Assembly: GCA_031213475.1 (NCBI GenBank)
Contig: JARUPZ010000016.1
Span: 6,898,270-6,962,269 of the forward strand
Origin: Nereocystis luetkeana
Taxonomy: Eukaryota; Sar; Phaeophyceae; Laminariales; Laminariaceae
Direction: 5' to 3'
DNA length: 64,000 bases
Of the stretch, positions 1 through 11,800 are shown in pieces. The notes beneath the pieces were generated by a model. The model did not search any database. It was not told where the DNA came from and saw only the letters and a program-made list of their open reading frames with translations. How positions within the stretch are numbered: the first letter of the stretch is position 1; the number at the start of each line of letters is the position of its first letter. A program made the translations under genes and the position numbers.

Positions 1-10
1 AGCACGGGGG

Positions 11-80
11 GCTCACTCATTTGCTGCTTGCCGCAGTCAGTTGACCATTGACCACGCATCCCTTCCGAGACGCAGCACCG
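11..80 (+). repeat. Repeat family A, copy 1
   Basis: About 60-70 bp interspersed repeat recognised by the core TTGACCATTGACCA. It reads here as the complement of the copies at 2943 and 7624. A G run lies just before it, equivalent to the C run that follows the reverse-oriented copies. No coding sense was found. Confidence 0.6.
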
Positions 81-478
81 TCCCTACCGCTCCAGATAGA
101 GACACCTCCAAAGCAGCAGCAGTTGGGCGCTCATTACGTTGTTACTATATATTGATACACATTTTTTGCTAATCTTATCCCCCCCCCCCCTGCCTGTTTC
201 GCCGCCTGTGGCCTCCAATCAGTGAGTAGCCCAGAAGTGAAAGAGGAAGCATTGTCTGCCCGCGGGAGGGGTTGATAGTGCTCCACCCCCTGTTTTAACG
301 GCTTGTTCGAGTTGGCGTTCCGGTCGGGGGAGGGTAGTGTGAAGTTCGCGCCATTTTTAGCCGTAAAACACGCATGCATGCATGGTCTGATATCTTGGAT
401 GTAATTATAATTATCCCCTGCTTTCCTGCGACGCCTCCTTTTCTCGTGGGGAAACCCGGAAATAATTTTAAAAAAAAG

Positions 479-3002
479 GTACTACTTCTTGGTGGCTCTC
501 AACCATGACATCGCCACCGTCGTGTGGTCGATTCTGTCGGTGATCTTCTGGCATCGGCTGTTCTACTCCTGGGTCTACCCGGAGGAGTCGCGCAGCGCCC
601 GAATGGTACACGAAAATGGCGAATCGATACTGCAGGTAATAAGTTGTCTGTTTGTACTATTAATATTACGGGGGACCATAGTTAATAGGACCAAATATTT
701 GTTAGTAAAAATGGTGAAATACATACCTGGTAGGTTTTGATGTATACCATAGGCACTGTTAACTATGGCCCCCCGTAACAGTACGAGTGCACGGGGTGTA
801 GCAAAACTAACCCCTCCTGCACAGGTACAGACAGGCCTCTACTTCGCCAGCACAACAGAGCAGTTTTTGGCCGGTGATAGGGAAAACGTACTATTACGGG
901 GGACCATAGTTAATAGGCCCAAGTATTGTCAGTAAAAATGGTCAACTATATAGTTTTTTATGTATACCATAGGTCCTATTAACTATGGTCCCCCGCAATA
1001 CTGCTGTAACAGCGATGTTTTTAGCAGAGGCAATTTTGGTGGATTCGTCACTCGGTTCGATTTCGTTGGTACCATAGCAGCACAGTTTTGTCTTATACTG
1101 CGTTTTTCTTTTTGGCCAATTGTACGGTCAAATAAATGCCTGGAAGAACCTCTACTTCCGTTTTTTTTTTTTCTTCTCAACCCTTTTAGAACCGCAGTCC
1201 CGTTTTGGGGACAAAGCATTCAAACTTGAAAGTAGTTTGTCCCCAAAACGGGACTGCGGTTCTAAAAGGGTTAATGAAGGCGCGAAGAGTGCATATTTTC
1301 ATCTTGGAAGTTCAATGGAAATATCTTTCATCTTGGAGTTCGAGCGGGATATTTTCTAGGTTGGAAGTAGTGTAGTGCGGGAGCGACCCCGGAAGGGCAA
1401 AAAAACAAAGGTGGAACACGTAAATAAATGAAAGAAACGAAAGGAAAGAAAAGACGAGCGTTCTTGTTGACCGGGTGTCGTAGGCGTCATGACTTTTATT
1501 CGTGATCGTTTCTCTGACCTGCGAGCAAGGCCTTGCACCCAAGTGTGCCCCCCCCCCCCCCGATAAAACGACAAATGTGAGATAAGCCGGTGTAAAATGT
1601 CGCCATGTTCAAATTCGATTTTGGTGGAACCTCGGGTAGGAGTCGGTAGAGTCGTTCATGTGGGGGACTGCGCTAATTGGTATGGTTTGTTATTTTCGAG
1701 TGTCGAGGCAGTAGGTCTGACTGATAGCGTTTCATGTCTGAAGTCATTGGGTCCTACCGTGTGGTTGCAGCAGGATTGTTTTATATGCGGATGGTACGAT
1801 GGGAACAAGCGCATGTTTGTCAGATGGCGAATGAACCATCTGATGGCAATGTTACGGGGGATTATATTAAATAGAACCTACGGTACACACAAAAGCCCAT
1901 ATATTTTTCGCTATTTTCACTAACAATATTTGGTCCTATCTTACTATGGTCCCCCGTAACAGTTGGAGCTCACGCCGCTGCAGCACACTGTTGGGTAGCA
2001 AACGCAATGCCAAGAACCAAGTCTTTGACCGTTTTTGTTTATCTGTTTTTCACGGTTCGGTTCGATTTTACCGAACCGCACACCGAATCAACCATACACC
2101 GGACCGTGTGTACGACTTTTGGCTTGAGCAAAACCGCATCGCACCACCCCGCGCGCGGTGCGCACCGTACGCCGTACTTTCGCAGGATTCTCAACATTAT
2201 GACTTGCACCCTTTTTTGGTTTCATTGTCCCTTATATACGCTCTTAGTCTCTGGTTATCGGCTTGTGTTGTTGTGTTATCGTACTCGGTACGCTGGCATG
2301 TCACTTGGTTTTAAAGGCCTCTGTTGCTGTGTTCTAGTACTCGGTACGCTGGCAGGTCACCTGCTTGTGACCTGGATTTTCATTTTTGCGGTGTCGTTTT
2401 TTGTTTTTTTTTGTTTTTTACCTTTTTCTGTGTCGCAGTTTTAAGTGACCACTTAATTTGTACGATTCTCCACAGTAGTAGTAACACGAAGGATAGATGT
2501 CTAGGTCGGACATTACCGACGGGTGCACTGATGTAGTTGAGGACATAGAAAGAGCGGCTTGATGCGAAACAAAAAAAAAACAGACGCACCGCACCGCACT
2601 GCGCCGTCCGTACGCCGATATCGGTTTGTGATATTTTCACGCGTACATCCGTGTGCCTCCGAGGTGAAACAATAATTTTCAAAACCTGCAGTCCCGCTTT
2701 GGGGACAAACTACTTATATTTTGACTGGTTTGTCCCCACACATGGGACTGCGGTTCTAAAAGGGTTATAACCCACTCCACGAGAGAGAGGGAGAGAGAGA
2801 GAGAGAGAGGAAACAAAGCCGCCCCCCCCCCCCCAATAAGACCGATGCTATGTCGCCCTCACCGAGTTGCCCTTTCCTGCCTTCCCCGCCGCTTAGGCTT
2901 CCGAGAAGGTTAAAATGTGCCCCCCCCCCCCCCCCCCCCCCCGTCTCGAAAGGGATGAGTGGTCAATGGTCAAATGACTAAGGCAAGCAACAAATGAGTA
3001 CG

Positions 3003-3034
<32 letters not shown>

Positions 3035-3789
3035 CCGCCGGCCGTCTTAAGTGGCCGCACCGGAAAATAAATTAACTTATTTAAGCTGTCATCCGTGTGA
3101 AAGTCCGCCTCACAAGCACAAGCGGTTTTAGGTACGATGCAACCCACCTTTTTATGCGACTCGCCGAGCACCTCACGCTTTGCTTTCGCGCTTGGTGCAA
3201 GCAAATGTCTGCTTGGTCGGTGGAGACCCGACGTGCTCCGTCGCGACATTGCGGGTGTGCGAGGGTCTATGGTGATACGTCCACGACCATGCATGATGTC
3301 GAGTACCCCCCCCCCCCCCCCCCCCCCGCCCCCGCCCCCTCCCGCCCCCTCTCTAATCCCAGCGGTGTGACGACAACTTCTTTTTTTTCTATTACGGGCG
3401 ATCATAGTTAATAGGACCTATGGTATACATAAAAACCTATACATTTAACCATTTTTACGAACAACATTTTGGTCCTGTTTACTGTGGTCCCCCGTAGTAG
3501 TTTGAAAGTCGCTCGAAAACACGCAGCCGGCTGATTTGACACCTGGTACCTGGTGCACTATACGATGCGCTCTCCTTGAGCCGGTCGGGGTAGGACAAGG
3601 ATCAAAGCTGGCTTGCAGCAAGTGAAGGTTTCGCCGACGGACGTACGGCAGCAGTACATACGTTGATTGATGGCGTGTCGCAGTCGTTTTTTCGTGTTGC
3701 TTTGTGCGAGGTCGGGGTGTTAGAGAAAATAGTTTTCGCCGACACACCACCATACCATTCCCGAGAGAGACCCAGGCAGGGAGATAGGT

Positions 3790-3826
<37 letters not shown>

Positions 3827-4583
3827 GTACTCTTTTGTTGCCTGCCTTCGTCATTTGACCATTGACAAGACGCATCCCTTTTCCAGATGGAGCAGGGGGG
3901 GGGGGGTCATATACTAAAACCAAGCAGAATGCTAAAACTGGCTTGTCCGTCAAGAACTATCACAGCGCTGGTGTGTGTTTCCTTCTTTCGATCTTGAAAA
4001 CGAGTGTGGTACTGTAGGTCGTTTTTCTCTGTTTGTCAGCGCCCTAGCTGAGTATTTCCTTTTCGCTACGTATGATATGTATGATAGCCTAGGATGAACA
4101 GGCGGTGCATTGCGCGGCAGGCCGTTCGCGACCCAACCACGAGACCCCAACCACGAGACAGAACGAACCGACGTGCGTGGCGTCACACGGCGGTACAGCG
4201 CGGCACGGTCGCCCACGCGCCTACCCGCTCTAAAACCGCCCCCCCCCCCCCCCCCCCTCCCTCCACCCCCATCCCCTTCCCACCTCCTTGGTTTTCGTGT
4301 TGGCGTAGTGCCACTTGGCGCTGAGGGTGGGCATCTTGGTCAAGAATTTCCTGGTGCTACTGGTGGCCACGTCCTACCTGTGGAGACCGTACCTGGAGCG
4401 AGTGCAGGTGGGCACGCTAGCGTTTGCGCAATAGTGCTGGAGAGCTACTGCTGTTGAGCTACTGCTTCCTGTAGTTCTGGTACTAGGGTGTAGCGAGCCC
4501 TGTTGGGATGCGATGCCATCGACCGGCGCTAAGACTTTAGTGGGAGTGTTGAACGGTAGTGCTCGTACTACTACTACTATTAA

Positions 4584-4627
<44 letters not shown>

Positions 4628-7600
4628 TTGGGGTGATTATTGTGGAGGTTGTATTTGTGTGTATGTGTCCGTAAGTTTTGTGTTGCTGGTCGAGAAAATT
4701 TAGTGTATGATGCCTACGTCCCAAGTTTTGCGTGTCCCGTGCCTCTTGTCTTGTGTTTGCTCCTGGTGTGCTGGTGTGTGCGTGGTGAGTCTGTGTGTGG
4801 TGTGCGTGTTTCTGTGTGCTTGTTGGTACGTAGTGCGTGCGTGTGTATGCTGTTATTTAGTTGTTTCACACGCTGTCACTCTAACCCTAACCCTAACCAT
4901 GTCTAACATGAGTACCCCCCCCCCCCCCCCCCCCCCCAACCCCCTCCCTCCTCCCTTCTCCCTCCGCCATAAAAAAACGCCATAAAACCCGACCTCGCGA
5001 GCAGAGCAGCATCCTGGCGCAGTACATCCTCCTGCTGCTGACGGACTACTCCCTCAAGGGCACTTGTAACCCTGACGACCAAAAATTCGCGCTGGAGATG
5101 GTGAGGCAGGGCAACGAGAACACCAAGAAAATCTCCCTCTACGCCGTATCCAAGGCCATGGGCTTCATCCCTCGCCACAAGCTGGAGCACTCCTTTTTCC
5201 GGTACGATACGCGCAAGCAAGCCAGCGCGGGTGGCCTGGCGGGCGGGTGTTTTTGGTTGGATGGGGGTTGGGATTATTGGATTGGATTGGATCATTTTGG
5301 GTGTATTAGTTGATTGTACGTACGGCTCCGTGTGACGTGTACGAGGTGTATGCTTCGTGTAACAGAGTTGCATCTGCTGTATAGTTAGTTGCATCAGTTG
5401 TTTGCTTCGTATGTGAGATCTGTATTCGGTTGTATGACCTGACATGTGGGGGTTTGAGTTCACGCTGGTTGTATGGTTTGTATGAGCCGCTCAAGATAGA
5501 AAGTCGTCAGCCGTACTTACCTGCCCGTATATATGGGTTTTGCACGTTATTTGGCTTCGGCGGGCTGGGGTTGTTCTATGGTTATCATGTCTACCCAACC
5601 GTAGACCCAACCCTAACCCCAGCCCTAACGCCAACCCTAACCCTAACCACAACCATTACCCCAACCGCAGCCCTTACCCTATAACCCCAGCCCTAACGCC
5701 AACCCTAACCACACCATCCCTAACCCCAACCCTAACCCCAACCGCAGCCCTAACCTCAACCCTAACCCTAACTCCTACCCTAACCACCCCAACCCTAACC
5801 CCAACCGCAACCCTCACCCCAACTGCAACCCTATCCCCAATCCTGACCCCGACCCCCTTTCCCCCCTCCCCCGCCGCCACCGCCACCACCTACCGCCGCT
5901 GCCGCCGCCGAAACAGGCATCTCGCCGGGAGCGACACGCTAGACTCGAGCAAAGACGCTACCATCATCGGAAACTACCTGTTCGACAAGCTGATCTCGCG
6001 CAGCAGGCCGAAAATCAATCCCTGGGTTGCGGCGGCGACGGCCACCGCGGGGAAGGGGCATGGCGACCTCAAGAAGCAAGGCACGAGCGCGAAATCCCTC
6101 GGGCACGGGTCCGGGCGCAGGGGGCTCCGGCCCGGCGGCTCGGCCAAGAGGCGCAGCGGGCCCAACAACGCGGGCCTCCTCGTGGTGTCTTCCTCGACGT
6201 CTCTGAGCTCGGAAGAGGACCGGCTCCCTCTGGTCGGCGCGGGTGGTGGGAGTTCCAGCGGCGTTGGTGGCGGTGGCGGCAGAGGGGATGGTGGGAGGAG
6301 AGACCGCGGTAGCCGAACCCGTGAGGGCAATGCCGATGACACCGGCAGCAGCAGCAGCGGCGGCGGCGGCGGCAGCGACAACGGCGACGACGACGATGGG
6401 GATCACAACGGGGGGAACAACCTTCCGGTCACGAATAACGCCACCGACAAGGTTACAAGCGGCTACAACAAAATCAAGGCCGCGAGGGATCGAGCGTTCG
6501 CGCCCAGCTCCGGCAGCAGGTCCGGTGGCGGTGGTGGTGGAGAAGTTGCAGACGACATCACCGCCTCCGGACACCAGAGTAGACCAGACCGCAATTCGAT
6601 GGAGGCCCAGGTTTCGTCAATCCCTGAGGGAGATGAGGACGGCGCTTGGGAAGGCAGCGGGAAGATGGCCCGGGGGGAGGACAGGCATGGTGTGAGAGAG
6701 GCGGAGCACGAGGCGCCGGACGCAGAGGGAGGGTCGACGGAGGAGGAGGGGGAGACGGAGCCGGAGGAGGTCTTGGTGAGGGAGACCCTGTGCCCGCCGC
6801 TCGACGATGAGCTGATGAACATCGCGTTCTCGCATTTCGACGAGGACAATAGCGGGACCGTCACGAGGGAGGTGCGTCGGCATTTTTTTGGTGTGTGTTG
6901 TTTTGGTGTTTCCTTGTGTTTTATGTTGTTGTTGTGGTTGTTGCTGTCGTTGCTGTTGTTGATTTTGGTTTTGCATCGAAATGTATTTTCTGATGAGAAA
7001 AGAGATGCGCGGGAATTTGTTGCTCTTCTAAGAGTCGCGATTTTTTTATTTCATGCCTGGTGCGTATATATACGTTTATTTCATGCCTGGTGCGTATGCG
7101 TTTATTGTATTTTCTGTTCATCTAAGTCCCTCGATGACCGTATCACATGTGCCGACCTCTGCTATTTCCGTGTTTTTTTGTTTTTTTTTGGCTCTCTTCC
7201 TCTTTTTTTTCGCTGTTCTGTTTTTTTTTTCCGTCGGAAGGAACTGGTGATCGGAGTGGTGCGGGCTTTCGAGGATCACAGGAGCCTGGCGAACACCTTG
7301 CAGGACAGTGACCACATCGCGCGGAAGCTGGGGCTGATCGTCATGGGTGTCATCTCCTTCATCCTCATTGTGAGGGCTGGCGTGGTGGTGGTGGTGCCGT
7401 CCGTGTCGGTGTTGGTGCTGGTGCTGCTGGTACTGGTACTCGTAGTATTGTTGTTGTTGGTAGTGGAGGTGCCGGTAGTGTTGATGTTGGTAGGGTTGGT
7501 GTAGGCAGGGACGCGAGGTTCTATGATCGTACGGCTACGTCCACGCACGGCAATGATTACCCCATCCTTCGCGCGCGCCTTTTCCCCTTACACGAAAACC

Positions 7601-8821
7601 CACGTGATCGTCGAAACCCCCGTGCTCTCCGTCTCGAGAGAGTTGCATGGTCAACGGTCAAATGACTAAGGCAATCAACAAATGAGTACGCCCCCTCCTC
7701 CTCCCCCCCCCCCCCCCCCCCCCCCCTTGGGGCAAGCAGTGCCTGCCTGGTCGGTGAAAACCAGACGTGCTCCGTCCTGGCATCGTGGGGATACGAGGGG
7801 CTATGGCCATATATATGACTACGGCCATGCATCACGCATGTACTCGATCCCTCCCCATCCGCATTTCGGACCCCCCTCCCCCTACCCCCTTTTCTCATCC
7901 TCTCCCTCTCGCCCCCTCTCGGCCCTACCTCCTCTCGACGGCACCTCGGCTTGTGCACCGGACGCGGGCGTGCGAAAAAACGTTGCAGTTCGTTTGGCTG
8001 TCCATCTGGGGGGCCGATGTGGTTTCCCTTAGCCTGACCTTCGCCTCCTTCCTGATCGCGTTCTCCTTCATGATCGGAACCGCGGCGAGCAACCTGATGT
8101 CCTCGGTGCTGTTCATCTTCGTGTCGAGGCTTTACGATGTAGGGGACCGGGTTCACATCTACGACGGGGCGATGGGCACGGCGATGAAGGATATGTCGGT
8201 GACCAAGGTGGACCTGATGACCACCCACTTCAAGCGATGGGACGAGATGGTGAGAGAGAGAGAAAGAGAGATATTTGCATGTTTTCAGGGCTCTTCTTGC
8301 GTGGGGCATGACCCGATCCGCGGGTCGGCTTCAGGGTTCCTCCAAAATCTCACGGGTCGAGTCGGGTCGGGTCGGGCTAGATCACCCTGACCCGACCCGC
8401 TAGATCACCCTGACCCGACCCGACCCGTGAGATTTGAACATACCCGTGAGCCGCCCTGAAGACATTGGGGTGGGGGTTGGGACTGAGGGTTGGGCGGGTG
8501 GTTTGAGTGGGGTGGGGGAGGTGGTGGAAAATGGTGTGTGTGTTTGTGTGTGTATGTGGCCTCTCTCTCTTCCTTCCTCCTGCCTCTTTGTTGATTCGTT
8601 TTGGTTGTGGTGCGCCAGGGTTCCTGAACTCTAGCATCGGTTGCTGTGTCCGTACTGTTTCGCGGTTGCTCTTTCTTGTATGCTCCTCTGACCCCCCCCC
8701 CCCTCCGCGCCTTTCCCCCCCATCATCTCTATTTCTTCTCGTTTTCGCGTTGTACTCTACTCTTTTCTCTCCGTGTCTCCATCCTCTTTCCATTTTCTTT
8801 ATTCTGTTTTTTCTTTGAACT

Positions 8822-8852
<31 letters not shown>

Positions 8853-11800
8853 TCCCCCACCCAACTGTTTCTCCTTACACCCCCCCCCCCCCCCGGCTAC
8901 GATCGGCTTTTACCCCACCCCCGCCCATCAGGTGTTCTACATGCCCAACCACCTCCTTGCAGCCAAGACGATCGTGAACATCCAGAGGAGCGCCCATCAG
9001 TGGCACGAGTTCTTCATCCAGGTCAGACCACGATTGCCCTCCTATCCTTATCCTTCTTTTTTTTCCCCCCAGAACTGCCGTCTACTGGGCGCCGAAAAAC
9101 AGTCCCGGTACCTGTCTGATACCAGGGTAGTCGGGCTACCAGGAACCTGGTTGGGTTTGCGTATGTTTTGGGTACTCGGCGGAGCCGATGATTTTCGGCA
9201 ATCAGGACGTTCTGAATCTGTTTTGTCTAGTAGGATGTCGAACGATTTGTTGAATGTGTTTCACCCAGGATTTTCGTAGTGTGGGATGGCGCGCCTCGTG
9301 CGAGAGCGGTGTGGATTGAGCACGGCGAGCAACCGTGCATGTCGCCGACTGCGTATACTGCACGATGAGCTTTCATTTCCTGATGGTTGAATCATGTTGC
9401 CCCTCCCGTCAGGGGCGGAGCGGTCGGTACTTATCCCTATCGCGGGGGACCATAGTAAATAGGACCAAAACGTTTTTATTACGGGGGGCCATAGTAAATA
9501 GGACCAAATATGGTTAGTAAAAATAGGTAATTATATAGGTTTTCGTGTGTACCGTAGGTCCTTGGTATTGACGATGGTCCCCTGTAACAGTAAAATCAGC
9601 GAAATATGTACGTTTTGTGTGTACCGTCGGTCCTATTTACTACTGTGGTCCCCCGTAATAGTGCACCGGTAAAAGCCGACGCCGCTGCGACGTACATACG
9701 CACGATGCAGTTTTTGTGTCCCCGCGAGGGATCCAGTCGGCCCGAAAGTCTCGAACGAACGCCGCTATTGTGCCCTTTTTTTCTCGACCTGATCGTCATC
9801 TAAGGGTTCGTTGCCCTTAAAGATAATATCCATGCGTGTGATATTTACAAGGAAGTACTCCTCACCTTCTTCGGCTGGTACGAACCGAAACGGTGCCAAC
9901 GTACACAGGCGGGTACGGGTGTTCACACACCACACACAGGCAACGGCAGGCACTGTGGTACCGGTATGCATGTAGCAAACGGTCTGCATGTTTTTCTGCG
10001 CGCGGAACGGGCCACCCGGCCGGCCGGGCTTCCGCCACGCGCCGTCAGCACCACCGCCGCCGTTACCACTGTTCGCCGCCTCGTGTTGCTGTCTTTTGTT
10101 GTTGTTGATGGTGGTGGTGATGGTGGTGGTGGTGGTGGTGGTGGTGGTGGTGGTCGTGGTCGTGGTTATGAGTGGTGTCGGTGTTGGTGTTTTGTTTTAT
10201 TTGGTCATTTCACTGCTTGGTCGGCACTTCCTCTCTGCCGCAACGCCGTTTCGTTTCGTCTGGCCTTCGACCTTTTTTTTTCAGTTTTATTGAGCGGCAC
10301 GTCACACTGTGTTCTCGGGCAGTTACACGCAAAGAGGCGTGCTCGCACGACAGGGGCAACAACACTCTTTGAAGCCAAAACATTGAACTCAAAAGACGGG
10401 GCCAAATAATCATGCCGTTCTATGATAGCTAGCTATACTGCCGTAGGATGTCGACCGATTCCTCAGAAAGGGGTTCACCTATTACGGGGGACCATAGTCA
10501 ATAGGACCTATGGTATACATGAAGACCTATCTATTTTAACCTTTTTTGCTGACAATATTTGGTCCTATTAACTATGCCCCCCCGCAATATGTAGCTGGTA
10601 CCTGGGGTGCAGTGTCTACGGTTTCGTATATTTCTATTATACTACAATTGCACCTCGTATACGTTCCGCGGTTCGTTCAGGCAAACTGCAAACAAACAAA
10701 ACAAAAACAAAAAACGGCCACCCCGCCAGTGTTAGGGCGGAGAGACCCCCCTCTAGTCTCTATGTTGTTGTTCTCACATTAACTCACAATTCAATGCAGT
10801 CCGTGGTCGCAGGACAGGCTCCAATAACTCTGGAGTGGAAGAAATACATCAAGTAAAAACAGAGGCAAAAAACAAAAAACAAGGTACCAGTTAGGTATCT
10901 AATATCGCTGGAATGTATCATGCATAATTTGTGTTTTTTCTCCATCTTTCGATAAATGCCTGGAAGTCCTCGTTTTTTCCTGGGATCGTTCGTCGTTTCT
11001 TCTTGGAAGCCATGTTTTGGCTGGCTCTCTGTCGGCATAGAGCTACTGGAGCCAGTGAGCGACCTCAGGGAAGGTCTTGGTGTACCTCGCTCGTGCCATG
11101 CATCTATTTTGGTGGTGTGGGGGACTGGGGTGTAGGGGGGGGGGATTCACCCGGGCAGTACAAGCAGGGCGCGATTCGTCTCGTGGCTGGACCTTCTCGA
11201 CGTTTGCGTGTCAGGCGGCACGTAGCGCCTCCCGTCTCCTTTCGCGTGTCAGGCGTGTGTCTTGGCTGGCTGGACTTTCTCCGTTGCTGTGGTCATCCTC
11301 TTGGCTTTTTGTCTCTCCCTGCCTTGTTTTTTTTTTTTCGCGTGATGTCGTGTATCGTCCCGTTCGTCCTCTTCGGTGCCTTGTGGAGACCGCGAAGCTG
11401 TCATCGCGGCCTGCCTTCTATCTCCCGTCCTTTGCCCTCTCTCTCCCTTGTTTCTCGCTTTGTTAATTTAATTCTCTATCTGTCCCTGCTGTGTCTTAGG
11501 TGGCGGTCACCACGCCGTCGCACAAGCTTAAGGCTCTCAACGCTTCCCTTCAGACGTTCTGCAAGAAGAAGGACAAGCCGGAGGGTGCGTATATACAGTA
11601 GTTGTCTCGCGTCCTTGCTTTGAGCGCTTTGTTTTTTCGCGTCGTACTCGTTTTGTTTTTTTTTGCCTACGCTTGCGTATCATACGTGTCTCGCGCGCTT
11701 GTGTTTCTGCGTCGTACAGGTCTCGTTGTCGTTTTTGCGTACTTTTGTCTTGTTTGCTCGTTTTTACGTGCTTCGTTTGCATCGTCACTCGTTTTGCGTG

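Noticed and set aside
3002-3033. Poly-C runs as pure assembly artefact
   Set aside because: They recur at fixed positions relative to repeats A and B in many copies. Exact lengths may still be wrong.
2893-3405. 170-codon Gly-rich gene on the minus strand
   Set aside because: Its Gly blocks are translated C runs and the rest is repeats A and B.
5540-7504. A single 654-codon gene
   Set aside because: The frame runs through the telomere-like repeat, a T-rich intron and past a clean splice donor. Only 5917-6871 and 7241-7369 are coding, as exons of the MscS gene.
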